Assembly: GCA_039931065.1 (NCBI GenBank)
Contig: JBDTSP010000008.1
Coordinates: forward strand, 117,471 to 181,470
Direction: 5' to 3'
Length of the DNA: 64,000 nucleotides
Source of the DNA: CADEED01 sp039931065
Lineage (GTDB): Bacteria; Pseudomonadota; Gammaproteobacteria; Steroidobacterales; Steroidobacteraceae
The position numbers and the translations under genes were made by a program. This document shows positions 42,814 through 54,561 of this stretch, in pieces. The notes beneath the pieces are model-generated. The model was not told the DNA's origin. It worked only from the letters and a program-made list of their open reading frames with translations, and searched no databases. The first letter of the stretch is position 1; each line of letters begins with the position of its first letter.

Positions 42814-42817
<4 letters not shown>
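42347..42817 (+). CDS. Rrf2-family iron-sulfur regulator of the SUF operon
   Basis: 156 residues. Winged helix at the N-terminus (MLRIGKLTDYATVILATLAG, THIAAPTVSKLLKQLQRAGLV, GTHGGYQLARSP). The cluster-binding Cys are in DCSVGTGHCCLEQSCQVG. It resembles the SUF regulator found in Xanthomonas-type operons. Probably senses Fe-S supply and represses its own operon. GGAAGG lies six bases before the ATG. Its stop overlaps the sufB GTG (GTGA). Confidence 0.9.
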
Positions 42818-44267
<1,450 letters not shown>

Positions 44268-44271
<4 letters not shown>

Positions 44272-45032
44272 ATCCTGCCCCTCCTCTACTGAAGATTTCG
44301 AATCTGTCCGCCAAGGTCGGCGGCAAGAATGTGTTGCAGGGCGTTTCGCTCGAGCTGAAAGCCGGCGAAGTGCACGCGATCATGGGCCCGAACGGATCGG
44401 GCAAGAGCACGCTTGCCTATGTGCTCGCGGGCCGGCCGGGCTATGAAATCACCGGTGGCAGCGTCGAGTTCCAGGGCCGCGACCTGCTGACGATGGAACC
44501 GGAAGAACGCGCGCGCGCCGGCCTGTTTCTCGGGTTCCAATACCCGGTAGAGATCCCCGGCGTCAACAACGTCTATCTGCTGAAAGCGGCGGTAAACGCC
44601 AAGCGCAAAGCGGAAGGAAAGCAGGAAGTCGACGCATACGAGTTCCTGCAACTGGTCCGCGGCAAGATGCAAACCATGCAGATGGATGAGAGCTTCCTGT
44701 CGCGCGGCGTCAATGAAGGATTCTCGGGTGGCGAAAAGAAGCGCAACGAGATCCTGCAGATGCTGGTGCTCGAACCCGCGCTCGCCGTGCTCGATGAAAC
44801 CGACTCGGGTCTCGACATCGACGCGCTGAAAGTCGTGGCGCGCGGCGTCAACAGCCTGCGTTCGGCCGAACGCGGCGTCCTGCTCATCACTCACTACCAG
44901 CGGCTGCTCGATCACATCGTGCCGGACTACGTGCACGTCCTGGCGCGCGGCAAGATCGCGAAGTCCGGCGACAAGAACTTGGCGCGCGAGCTCGAACAGC
45001 GTGGCTACGACTGGGTGCTCGAGGTCGCGTGA
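44268..45032 (+). CDS. sufC: SUF ATPase SufC
   Basis: 254 residues. ABC ATPase with Walker A IMGPNGSGKSTLAYVLAG, GLFLGFQYPVEIPGV, signature GFSGGEKKRNEILQM, Walker B AVLDETDSGLDID and H-loop ITHYQR. Drives SufBCD conformational change. Overlaps sufB stop (ATGA) and sufD start. Confidence 0.97.
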
Positions 45033-46231
45033 TGATCTCGATGCCGACGAATCGCGACGAGAACTGGCGCTACGCCAACCTGCGGCCGCTTGCAAAAGCG
45101 CGCCCCGAGGCGGTCGACGCAACCACCGTGGCGGCGAACATCGCGCTGCCAGCGGTACTTGAAGGCTACGAGCGCTGGGTATTCGTGGACGGCCGGCTCG
45201 CCGCCTATCTATCGGCGCCGGCCTTCGATTCCTGCGCCAAGGTCCTGGATGCGCGTGAAGGCGGCGAGGAATTCGCCGCAATGCTCGACGCGGCGATGGC
45301 GACCGAAGGCGTGGACTACTCGCTGGCACGGGTGAATGGCGCGCGCGGCGAGGAAGTGCTGCACATCGCGCCGCCGGATGGCACGCAGGCACGCATCGAA
45401 ATCACCTTCGTCGCCACCGCCGCTGCGTCCGCGGGCACCTCCTATCCACGCGTGCAGGTGCACGCCGGACGCGACTCGCATCTGCGCATCGTCGAGCGGC
45501 ACATCAGTGCGGGCGCCATGGATTCGTCGATCAACGCCGCGTTCGACCTGGCGCTGCGGTCAAACGCCGTCATCGATCATTGCCGCCTGCAGAATTGCGG
45601 CGATCAGGCGGGTTGCTTCGACACCCTGCTCGCGCACGTGGCAGAACGCGGCACGTATCGCTTCAGAACGGTGACGTTGGGGGGTGTGAGTTCGCGTTCC
45701 ACCATCCTCGTGAAACTCGCCGGTCGCGCCGCGCGCTGCGAACTCACCGCCGCAAGCATCGCGAATGGCATCCAGACCCATGATGTCTACGCCGAGATCG
45801 AACACGCCGGCGCCGACACCGTGACGCGCGAGTTGTATCGTGGCATCGCGACCGATCGCGGCAAACTCGGCTTCAACGGCATGATCAAGGTGAACGAATC
45901 CGCCCAGGGCGCCGATTCCGAGCAGTCCCTGAAAACACTGCTGACGGGCGCCGGCGCCGAGGCCTCGGTGCGGCCGCAACTCGAGATACATACCGACCGG
46001 GTGCGCGCGATCCACGGCGCCACCACCGGCAAACTCGACGATCAGATGTTGTTCTATCTGCTGTCGCGTGGCATCGACCGGCGCACCGCGCAGACGCTGT
46101 TGCAGTGGGCGTTCATCGAAGACGCGGTGTCGCGCATCGAAGTCGCGGAGCTGCGCGCCGAAATCGAAACCCTGATCGCCGCGCAGCTCAATGAGGTATC
46201 CGCGCTCGACGGATTGTTAGGCAAGCCATGA
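45032..46231 (+). CDS. sufD: SUF scaffold protein SufD
   Basis: 399 residues from the ATG at 45032, sharing one base with the sufC stop (TGATG). N-terminus ENWRYANLRPLAKA is typical. The C-terminal beta-helix has VNESAQGADSEQSLKTLL, PQLEIHTDRVRAIHGATTGKLDDQMLFYLLSRGID. Partner of SufB; the His in HGAT contributes to cluster assembly in the family. Confidence 0.95.
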   Translation: MISMPTNRDENWRYANLRPLAKARPEAVDATTVAANIALPAVLEGYERWVFVDGRLAAYLSAPAFDSCAKVLDAREGGEEFAAMLDAAMATEGVDYSLARVNGARGEEVLHIAPPDGTQARIEITFVATAAASAGTSYPRVQVHAGRDSHLRIVERHISAGAMDSSINAAFDLALRSNAVIDHCRLQNCGDQAGCFDTLLAHVAERGTYRFRTVTLGGVSSRSTILVKLAGRAARCELTAASIANGIQTHDVYAEIEHAGADTVTRELYRGIATDRGKLGFNGMIKVNESAQGADSEQSLKTLLTGAGAEASVRPQLEIHTDRVRAIHGATTGKLDDQMLFYLLSRGIDRRTAQTLLQWAFIEDAVSRIEVAELRAEIETLIAAQLNEVSALDGLLGKP

Positions 46232-47471
46232 ACGCCAATGTTGCCGCTCCCGAAACCTACGACGCCGAGCGCGTATGGCGCGACTTCCCCATCCTGCGCC
46301 GCGAAGTGCACGGCAAGCCGCTGGTGTTCCTCGACAGCGCCGCCTCCTCGCAACGCCCGGCCAGTGTCATCGCGGCCGTCGATCGTTATGAAACCTACTC
46401 ACACGCCAACGTGCATCGCGGCGTACATCAGCTCAGCCAGGAAGCCACCGGACTGTTCGAACAGGCGCGCGAGCGCGTGCGCGCGTTCGTCAACGCCTAT
46501 TCGACCCGTGAAGTCATCTTCACCCGCGGTGCGACCGAAGCGATCAACCTCGTTGCGCAGTCATATGCCCGCCCACGCCTGCAGCGCGGCGACGAAATCC
46601 TGCTGACCGCGCTCGAACACCACGCCAACATCGTCCCCTGGCAAATGGTCGCCGAACAGACCGGAGCCGTGATCAAAGTTGTCCCGATGGATCACCGCGG
46701 TGTCGTTTCGCTCGACGATTTCGCGGCGCGCCTGAATGACCGCACTCGCATCGTCGCTTGCGCCCACGTCTCGAATGCCTTGGGCACCGTATTGCCCGTT
46801 CGCGAGATCGTGAAACTCGCTCATTCGCGCGGCGCGGTGGTGCTGCTGGATGGCGCCCAGGCCGTGCCGCATCAGCGCGTGGATCTCAAGGAGATCAACT
46901 GCGACTTTTATGCGTTCTCCGCACACAAGATGTACGGCCCCACCGGCATCGGCGTGCTTGTCGGGCGCGAATCGCTGCTCGAGGCCATGCCGCCCTGGCA
47001 GGGTGGCGGCGACATGATCCTGACGGTGAGTTTCGCGAAAACCACTTACAACTCCCTGCCGTTCAAGTTCGAAGCCGGCACGCCCAACATCTCGGGCGCC
47101 ATCGGTATGGGGGCCGCCATCGACTACATCGGTTCGCTCGGCATCGACAATATCCACGCGCACGAACAGGCGCTGCTGAAGCTCGCCACCGAAAAACTGC
47201 AAAGCGTCGCGGGACTCACCATCATCGGCACCGCTCCGGACAAGGCCGCGGTCATTTCCTTCACCGTCGATGGCATCCATCCGCACGACCTCGGCACCAT
47301 TCTCGACGCGGAAGGCGTCGCGGTGCGCACCGGTCACCACTGCGCCATGCCGGTCATGGAATTCTTCAATGTGCCCGCCACCGCACGCGCCTCGTTCGCG
47401 TGTTATTCGCGCGCAGCCGACATCGACGCGCTGATCGCGGCTCTCGGCAAGGCGCGCGAGGTGTTCGGCTG

Positions 47472-47472
<1 letters not shown>
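46228..47472 (+). CDS. sufS: Cysteine desulfurase SufS
   Basis: 414 residues. Fold-type I PLP enzyme: VFLDSAASSQRP, IFTRGATEAINLVA, HHANIVPWQ, the PLP Lys in FYAFSAHKMYGPTGIG, and the active Cys in AVRTGHHCAMPVMEFF of group II desulfurases. Moves sulfur from cysteine to SufU. Overlaps sufD (ATGA) and sufU (TGATG). Confidence 0.97.
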
Positions 47473-47914
<442 letters not shown>

Positions 47915-47915
<1 letters not shown>

Positions 47916-48466
47916 TGCGTACCCACGACAACGAACCTTTCGTCCTGCGCCGCGACGTGCACGCCGTCATGGTGCCGGCTGGCATCGACATCGAATTGAA
48001 GTCCGGCCAATCGGGCTTCATCACCCAGGCCCTCGGCGGCAGTTTCACGCTGTACATGGAAGGCAACCTGTTCCGCCTTGCCGGGACCGACGCGGATGCG
48101 ATCGGCAAGGACGTGGTGAAGACTCCCGAGCTGCCGCCTAACTCGACCGAGCAGGACGTACTCGCCGTCGCCTGGGACCAGCTTCGCACCTGCTACGACC
48201 CCGAGATCCCGATCAACATCGTGGACCTTGGCCTCATCTACGAATGCACGGTGAGCGCCCACAATGACGGTGAGCGACAGCTCAATGTGCGCCTGACGCT
48301 GACCGCACCGGGCTGCGGAATGGGCGACGTACTGGTCCAGGACATCAGGCAGAAGCTCGAAATCATCCCGACGGTGGCCACGGCCAACGTTGAACTGGTG
48401 TTCGATCCGCCCTGGAACCAGTCGATGATGACCGAAGCCGCCCGCCTGCAGACCGGGATGTTTTAG
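47915..48466 (+). CDS. sufT: SufT-like Fe-S maturation protein (DUF59/MIP18)
   Basis: 183 residues. N-terminal beta region (VMVPAGIDIELKSGQSGFITQALGGSFTLY) followed by the DUF59 domain with YDPEIPINIVDLGLIYE, TAPGCGMGDVLVQDI and VELVFDPPWNQSMMTEAAR. Acts in cluster transfer to apo-proteins. The ATG shares one base with the sufU stop (TAATG). Confidence 0.92.
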
Positions 48467-48472
48467 CCTTTC

Positions 48473-48781
48473 ATGTCCGAATGGACTGACATCGGCAGCG
48501 CCGCCGATCTCGCCGCCTCACAACGTCTGGAGGGCGATGTCGACGGTTACCGCGTGCGCGTCGCGCGTGTTGGTGGCACGCTGTACGCCTTCGAAGACCG
48601 TTGCACGCATGACGATTCCCCCTTTGACGACGCACCCATCGAGGACTCGCAGATCATCTGCCCGCGCCATGGGGCGCGCTTCTGCCTGCGCACCGGTGAG
48701 GCGCTCTCCCCGCCCGCCTACGAACCCTTGCGTATCTTCCAGGCGCGAGAGGTTCGCGATCGCATCGAGGTGCTCACGTGA
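48473..48781 (+). CDS. Rieske-type [2Fe-2S] ferredoxin
   Basis: 102 residues. Rieske ligands C-X-H (RCTHDDSPFDDAP) and C-X2-H (IICPRHGARFCLRTGEA). The soluble NirD/CarAc-like type with no membrane anchor. Six bases after sufT and overlapping sixA, so part of the SUF transcript. Electron partner unknown; it may supply electrons for cluster assembly (inference). Confidence 0.92.
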   Translation: MSEWTDIGSAADLAASQRLEGDVDGYRVRVARVGGTLYAFEDRCTHDDSPFDDAPIEDSQIICPRHGARFCLRTGEALSPPAYEPLRIFQAREVRDRIEVLT

Positions 48782-49302
48782 GCTCGCCTGACAACGCGAG
48801 GCGCCTGACACTGGTGCGGCACGCCAATGCGGAGCAGGACGCGGACGTGCGCGATTTCGAACGGCCGCTCAGCAAGAAGGGACTCGGCGAGGCAAACGAC
48901 ATGGCGAAGCGCTTCCAGGAGCGCGGGCTGATCCCGGACCTGATCCTGACGAGCGCCGCGGCGCGCACGCGAGAGACCGCCGAAACGTTCGCCAAGGTGT
49001 TAGGTGTGCCGGCGCGCCTGCTCCAGGCCGACGATTCTCTCTACCTGGCCGAAGGCGATCACATCATCGGCACGATCCGCGCCGTCGGACCGCGCGTCGG
49101 ACACCTTCTGGTGATCGGCCACAATCCGGGCATCTCGGCTGCCGCGATCTCGCTTGCGCCGGAGGCCGTGAAGAGCGACCTGCCCACCTGCGGAACGATC
49201 ACCATGGCCGTGAGCTGCAAGACCTGGAATCTCATCGATCGCCGCAGCGTCGTCGATCCCGAGCGCGACGCGCCCTCGAAAAAGTTTTTCGATTTCGGAT
49301 AA
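48778..49302 (+). CDS. sixA: Phosphohistidine phosphatase SixA-like
   Basis: 174 residues from a GTG that overlaps the ferredoxin stop (GTGA). Catalytic RHA motif in LTLVRHANAEQD, SAAARTRETAETF and the second His in LLVIGHNPGISAA. SixA removes phosphate from His-containing phosphotransfer proteins. The position at the end of the SUF operon has no obvious functional link. A large hairpin follows. Confidence 0.88.
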   Translation: MSSPDNARRLTLVRHANAEQDADVRDFERPLSKKGLGEANDMAKRFQERGLIPDLILTSAAARTRETAETFAKVLGVPARLLQADDSLYLAEGDHIIGTIRAVGPRVGHLLVIGHNPGISAAAISLAPEAVKSDLPTCGTITMAVSCKTWNLIDRRSVVDPERDAPSKKFFDFG

Positions 49303-49306
49303 AAAT

Positions 49307-49366
49307 AAGAATGGGGACATTCCTCGTTTCCCCGCGAAGCGGGAAACGAGGAATGTCCCCATTCTT
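49307..49366. repeat. 60-base near-perfect inverted repeat (REP-like, bidirectional terminator)
   Basis: A 28-base-pair stem, AAGAATGGGGACATTCC... on the left (49307-49335) and its complement on the right (49339-49366), with one bulged C and a 3-base loop. A-rich sequence precedes it and TTTT ends it, so it can terminate convergent sixA and the GGDEF gene in both directions. The arms contain GGGGACATTCCTCG and CGTTTCCC, similar to sequence at the right end of the window. This looks like a REP element of the kind spread by REP-associated transposases (inference). Confidence 0.85.
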
Positions 49367-49370
49367 TTAC

Positions 49371-51224
49371 TCAGCTCGCGCTGGATTTCGCGATCTGCTT
49401 GATATCTACGACCGCGCCTTCCTGATCGCGTTCGCGGCGCACGGCAAATGACGTCGACTGAGGGTCCGCGATCGTGCAGGTGTCGCGCCCGGCCTGTTTC
49501 GAGCGGTACAACGCCTCGTCGGCGAGCCTGATCAATGTTTCGCGGTCACGCGACATGGTCGAATCCGAGATTCCGAAACTCGCCGTAAAGATCGGTGTGC
49601 CCGCGACCAGGTGCGCCTGCGCCAGCGCGACACGCAAGCGGCCAATCACCTCCGCCGCGCGTTCGGAGTTGGCGCCCGGCAGCAGCAGCGCGAATTCCTC
49701 GCCGCCCCAGCGCACCACGTGATCCCGATCTCGAACTATTTCGCGCGCGGTGTCGGCGAACAACTTGAGTGCGCGATCGCCGGCCTCGTGACCCTGCGTG
49801 TCGTTCAGGCGCTTGAAGAAGTCGAGATCCGACATGACCACGGCGAAGGCCGCATCGACCGCCATCAGGTTGCCGAGCACTTCCTCGGCAGCGCGCCGAT
49901 TGGCGAGCCCCGTGAGGCTGTCGGTGCTGGCCTGCAGCTGCGAACGCTCGAAGGCGCGCAGTGTCCCGATTCGATTGCCGGCGTGCACGCCGAGCGCCGT
50001 CAACTGCGCGATCTGTTCCGGGTTGGGCGGCTTCCCCTTGGCGCCGGCCACGTGTAACACCCCGAGCGCCCGGCCCATGAAGTTCACCGGAACGCAGGCG
50101 GCGGACAGCGACCCGCCCATGCGGCCTAACAACTTCGGGCAGGCGTTGAGCGCCTCGGCATCGGGGAAGATCTGCGGGTGCCCGCGGCGTACCGCGATAC
50201 AGCTGTATGGCGACTCCACCGGACAATTGGGCGAACCCGTCTTGGGGTGTACACAGGCGCGCTCCAGATGCGCACGGGATGAATCCGCCAACAGCAGCTC
50301 CATCGGATGCACTTCGGATATGGCGCCCATGGCGCGCGCGATGACGCGATCGGCTTCGGCTTCCGAGTCCGCCATTTCGAGCGCCTCGACCAACTGGTTG
50401 CTGAACGCGCTGCGGCCGGCCTCCGAACGCAGGCGCGTCAACATGCCCTGCATGGTGTCGGCCAGCAGGTTGATCATGCGCGCCAGACCGCTGATTTCAT
50501 CCGACCCATGAGTGTCGCAGCGGTTGTCCATGTCGCCCGCGGCGAGCGCCTGCGCCACCTCACTCACCGCGTGGATCGAATTCTGTATGGAATTGGCGAT
50601 CGCCCACACCAGCAGCGCTGCCAGCACGGCGGCGACGAACGCGCCGCCGAGCAGCCAGGCGGTCAGCGCGCCCGAACGATCCGATTCGGTCAACACGCGC
50701 GTCTCTACACGTTGCAGGACCCCGCGCATTCGCACCATCGAATCGACCAGCGCGGACTCGAGCGCAACCCGGCGCGGCTCGACATCGGCAAACGCCCAGG
50801 CACCGCCGCTGTCCGCATTCGACCCCGGACGGACGTACGCCTCCGCGCTCTCGAGATACTGCGCCGCGGGCGCACGCAGGCTCTCGGTGATCGCGCCGAC
50901 TTCCGGCGTCATGGGCAACGCCCAGGTGGATTCGAACTGCACGCGTAACGCGGTCAGCAGATTGCTCGAGCCGCTGCTCGGAGCGCTGCCCGTCGCCTGC
51001 AACTCGGTGCCGATCGTCTTGTGAATGGTGAGCGCGCGATCGAGCGCGCGCTGCACGGCCGCGACGCGCGCGAGAGCCGCGCTCGCCTCCGACTGCATCT
51101 GCGTAACGTGCAGCGCGCCGAGAACGACGCCCGCCTCCGCCATCAGCAGGATGGCGAACATTATGTAGAAACGTCCGGTGATCGGAATCGCAGTGAACCA
51201 CCGACGCGTGTTTCGACCTGTCAT
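49371..51224 (-). CDS. Membrane-bound GAF-GGDEF diguanylate cyclase
   Basis: 617 residues from the ATG at 51224 (AGGGG upstream). Transmembrane helix at about 14-35, a roughly 145-residue periplasmic sensor region, second helix at about 185-212, HAMP linker, a GAF-like domain (about 270-420, with several Cys and His: ACVHPKTGSPNCPVESPYSC) and a GGDEF domain. The active site is GGEEF (about residue 508), and the inhibitory site RXXD lies five residues before it (RDRD-HVVRW-GGEEF). So it should make c-di-GMP and be product-inhibited. Signals unknown; the GAF Cys/His cluster might bind metal or a redox ligand. Confidence 0.9.
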   Translation of the reverse strand: MTGRNTRRWFTAIPITGRFYIMFAILLMAEAGVVLGALHVTQMQSEASAALARVAAVQRALDRALTIHKTIGTELQATGSAPSSGSSNLLTALRVQFESTWALPMTPEVGAITESLRAPAAQYLESAEAYVRPGSNADSGGAWAFADVEPRRVALESALVDSMVRMRGVLQRVETRVLTESDRSGALTAWLLGGAFVAAVLAALLVWAIANSIQNSIHAVSEVAQALAAGDMDNRCDTHGSDEISGLARMINLLADTMQGMLTRLRSEAGRSAFSNQLVEALEMADSEAEADRVIARAMGAISEVHPMELLLADSSRAHLERACVHPKTGSPNCPVESPYSCIAVRRGHPQIFPDAEALNACPKLLGRMGGSLSAACVPVNFMGRALGVLHVAGAKGKPPNPEQIAQLTALGVHAGNRIGTLRAFERSQLQASTDSLTGLANRRAAEEVLGNLMAVDAAFAVVMSDLDFFKRLNDTQGHEAGDRALKLFADTAREIVRDRDHVVRWGGEEFALLLPGANSERAAEVIGRLRVALAQAHLVAGTPIFTASFGISDSTMSRDRETLIRLADEALYRSKQAGRDTCTIADPQSTSFAVRRERDQEGAVVDIKQIAKSSAS

Positions 51225-51366
51225 TGACCCCTGCCGCCTCCCGGCAAAACATGTCACAACGCTATCGGCGCGGCCGGGGAGTACGTTAGGGGCGAGGAGG
51301 TCTGTCGCGCTGGGGCTGGCGCGACGCAGTCCTCAGTTTGGATACGGCGCGGCCTGGGCTGACGTG

Positions 51367-54300
51367 TTAACGCGCCGCCAGCGACAGCAAACCCGCATTG
51401 CCGCCGATCGCCGCCGTGTTGGTCGTGATCGTCTGCTCGGTTGCCATGCGATGCAGGTAGTGCGGTCCACCCGCCTTCGGGCCCGTGCCCGATAAGCCCA
51501 TCCCGCCGAACGGCTGCACGCCGACCACCGCGCCGATCATGTTGCGATTGATATACACATTGCCCACCCGCAGCTCGCGCGCCATTTTCTGCGCCAGGCC
51601 ATCGATGCGGGTGTGAATGCCGAGCGTCAGACCGTAACCCATCGCGTTGATCGCGCCGATCACGGCTGGTAGATCGCGTGCGCGATATCGCACCAGGTGG
51701 ACGATCGGGCCGAACACTTCGCGCTTCAGTTCCGCGAGCGAACCGATTTCGACCGCGAGCGGCGCGAAGAAACGGCCACCCTGCTCCGGCGCGCGTGCCC
51801 GATGACTCCAGCGCGCGCCCTTCACCACCTCGGCCGCATGTTTCTGCAACATCGCCAGCGCATCGGCGTCGATCACCGGCCCTACGTCGGTGTCGAGCTT
51901 CGCCGGATCTCCGAGCACGATTTCGTCCATCGCACCGGCTAACAAAGTCTGGACCCGCGGCGCGATTTCTTCCTGCACCAGCAGCACACGCAACGCCGAA
52001 CAACGTTGTCCCGCGCTGTTGAAACCGGACTGCACCGTGTCGAGCACCAGCTGTTCGGCAAGCGCCGAGCTGTCAGCCAACATCACGTTGAGTCCGCCGG
52101 TCTCTGCGATCAGGGTGCCGATCGCTCCCGGCCGCGCGGCCATCGAGCGTTCGATCAGACGCGCCGTGTCGGTGGAACCCGTGAACACGACGCCGGCCAG
52201 TCGTGGATCGCGCGTCAATGCGCCGCCAACCTCGGCGCCGTCGCCCGGCACGAACTGCAGTGCCTCGGGCGGCACTCCCGCCTGCAACAGCAGCCCGGTG
52301 GCGAATGCCGCGGTCAATGGAGTCTGTTCGGCGGGTTTTGCCACCACGGTGTTGCCGGCCGCCAGCGCCGCCGCCACCTGCCCAACGTAGATCGCCAGCG
52401 GAAAATTCCACGGACTGATGCAACCGAACACACCTTTGCCTCGCAAACGCAGCATGTTGCGTTCTCCGGTCGGTCCCGGCAGCGTCGCTTCGTGCGAGAA
52501 ATCGCGCCTTGCTCGCGCCGCGTAGTAACGCAGGAAATCCACTGCCTCACGCACTTCACCGATTGCGTCGGGCAAGGTCTTGCCCGCCTCACGTACGCAG
52601 CGCGCGATCAACGCCGCGCTCTGCTCCTCGAACAACACGGCCGCGCGTTCCAGCACCGCCGCGCGGCTCTCGCCGCCGGCTGCGTCCCAGTCCTCCTGCG
52701 CGCGCATGGCGGCGCCAATTGCCGCATCGACGGTCGCAGCATCGGCCGCGATCACGGTTCCAATGTGCTCCGCGGTGTTGGCCGGATTGAGAATGGCGCT
52801 GCTGGCACCGGCGCGCGTCTGCCCGGACACGACCGGTGCGGCGCTCCACGGTTGTTGTGAGGCCCGCTGACAATCCCGCAGCAGCAGGTCGACCGCCTGC
52901 CCGTCCGCGAAATTGAAGCCGGCGGAGTTCAACCGCTCCGGGGCGAACAGGTTCAGCGGAAGAGGAATGCGCGGATGCGCCACGCGTTCGAGCGCATCGA
53001 CTTCGGCGATGGGATCGGCGACGACTTCCTCGGCCGGCAGACTTGCATCGACGATGCGGTTCACGAACGACGTGTTGGCGCCGTTTTCGAGCAGGCGACG
53101 CACGAGATATGGCAGCAGGTCTTCGTGTGCTCCGACCGGCGCATACACACGGCAGGCGTGCCGGCCCCACGGGCCTCGTACCACGCTGTCGTAGAGTTCC
53201 GCGCCCATGCCATGCAGGCGCTGGAATTCGAACCGGTTCGCGTCATCGCCGAAGACTTCGGCGACCTGTGCGATGGTGTGCGCATTGTGGGTCGCGAACT
53301 GTGGATAGACGCGTTCACCCGCGCTCTCGAGCAAATGCGCACACGCGAGATAGGAAACGTCGGTGTTGGATTTGCGCGTGAACACCGGGTAACCCGAAAG
53401 TCCGCGCTCCTGGGCGCGCTTGATCTCGCTGTCCCAGTACGCGCCCTTCACCAGGCGCAAGGTGATGCGACGGTCGGTCGTCCGCAGACGGCCGACGAGC
53501 CATCCGAGCGTGTCGTAGGCGCGTTTCTGATAGGCCTGCACCGCGAGCCCGAAGCCGGCGTAGCCGCGCGTGACTTCGCTGTCGAGCAGCCGGTCGACCA
53601 GCATCAACGACAGCTCCAGACGCTCGGCCTCTTCCGCATCGAGCGTGACGCCGACGCCGGCATCCCGCGCCTCGCGCACCAGCGCTTCGATGACCGGAAA
53701 GAGCTCCTTCATCACGCGCGCGCTTTGCGCGAATTCGTACCGCGGATGCAGCGCCGACAACTTGATCGATACGCTGTGCCGGGCAGTGATCGATTCGCGC
53801 GTCTCGACCGCGCGCCCGACCGTGGCAATCGCCGCGGAATACTTCTCGCGATAACGCTCGGCATCGGCGCGCGTCAAAGCCGCTTCGCCCAACATGTCGA
53901 AAGAATAACGATAGGCGCGTTCATCCTTGCCGGCCGCGCGCTCGAGTGCACTCTCGATATCGCGCCCCATGACGAATTGGTGGCCGAGAATCCGCATCGC
54001 CTGCTTCAGTGCAGCGCGTGCCACCGGCTCCCCGAGTTTTCCCACCAGGCGCGCATACCAGGAACGCGACTCGCCGACGTCATTGCGATCGAGCGACACC
54101 ACCCTGCCGGTGAGCATCAGTCCCCAGGTGGAAGCATTCACCAGCATCGATTCGGAGTCGCCCAGGTGCTCGTCCCAGGCACCGCTCGGAATCTTGTCGG
54201 CGATGAGCCGATCCGCGGTTTCGCCATCGGGAATCCGCAGCAGCGCTTCGGCGAGACACATGAGAATGACGCCCTCGCGTGATGCCAGGCTGTACTCGCG

Positions 54301-54513
54301 CAGGAAGGCATCGAGCGCTCCACCGCTGCCGCGTGCGCCGCGTACCGCCTGCACCAGCGCCAGCGCGCGTGCGCCTACGTTGCGCGTCGCCGTGGCCGAC
54401 AAACGCGCGTGATCGGCAAGCTCGCGTACAAGTGATTGTTCTTCGGTGAGATATTTGGAATTGATCGCCTTGGCGATCGAGTCAGGCCGGGTTAGCGGGG
54501 CAAAATTTGTCAT
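51367..54513 (-). CDS. putA: Bifunctional proline dehydrogenase / P5C dehydrogenase PutA
   Basis: 1048 residues. The proline dehydrogenase barrel includes LVKGAYWDSEIKRAQERGL and FQRLHGMGAELYD. The aldehyde dehydrogenase half has SPWNFPLAIYVGQ, GVVFTGSTDTARLI, general base Glu in LIAETGGLNVML and the nucleophile Cys in NSAGQRCSALRV. It converts proline to glutamate. There is no N-terminal ribbon-helix-helix domain, so unlike E. coli PutA it should not act as its own repressor. Monocistronic, divergent from cnoX with 48 bases between. Confidence 0.96.
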   Translation of the reverse strand: MTNFAPLTRPDSIAKAINSKYLTEEQSLVRELADHARLSATATRNVGARALALVQAVRGARGSGGALDAFLREYSLASREGVILMCLAEALLRIPDGETADRLIADKIPSGAWDEHLGDSESMLVNASTWGLMLTGRVVSLDRNDVGESRSWYARLVGKLGEPVARAALKQAMRILGHQFVMGRDIESALERAAGKDERAYRYSFDMLGEAALTRADAERYREKYSAAIATVGRAVETRESITARHSVSIKLSALHPRYEFAQSARVMKELFPVIEALVREARDAGVGVTLDAEEAERLELSLMLVDRLLDSEVTRGYAGFGLAVQAYQKRAYDTLGWLVGRLRTTDRRITLRLVKGAYWDSEIKRAQERGLSGYPVFTRKSNTDVSYLACAHLLESAGERVYPQFATHNAHTIAQVAEVFGDDANRFEFQRLHGMGAELYDSVVRGPWGRHACRVYAPVGAHEDLLPYLVRRLLENGANTSFVNRIVDASLPAEEVVADPIAEVDALERVAHPRIPLPLNLFAPERLNSAGFNFADGQAVDLLLRDCQRASQQPWSAAPVVSGQTRAGASSAILNPANTAEHIGTVIAADAATVDAAIGAAMRAQEDWDAAGGESRAAVLERAAVLFEEQSAALIARCVREAGKTLPDAIGEVREAVDFLRYYAARARRDFSHEATLPGPTGERNMLRLRGKGVFGCISPWNFPLAIYVGQVAAALAAGNTVVAKPAEQTPLTAAFATGLLLQAGVPPEALQFVPGDGAEVGGALTRDPRLAGVVFTGSTDTARLIERSMAARPGAIGTLIAETGGLNVMLADSSALAEQLVLDTVQSGFNSAGQRCSALRVLLVQEEIAPRVQTLLAGAMDEIVLGDPAKLDTDVGPVIDADALAMLQKHAAEVVKGARWSHRARAPEQGGRFFAPLAVEIGSLAELKREVFGPIVHLVRYRARDLPAVIGAINAMGYGLTLGIHTRIDGLAQKMARELRVGNVYINRNMIGAVVGVQPFGGMGLSGTGPKAGGPHYLHRMATEQTITTNTAAIGGNAGLLSLAAR

Positions 54514-54561
54514 GGCCGAAATTCTATTGAATTAGATGCCTTGCGTCCCAATAGCGTGGCG

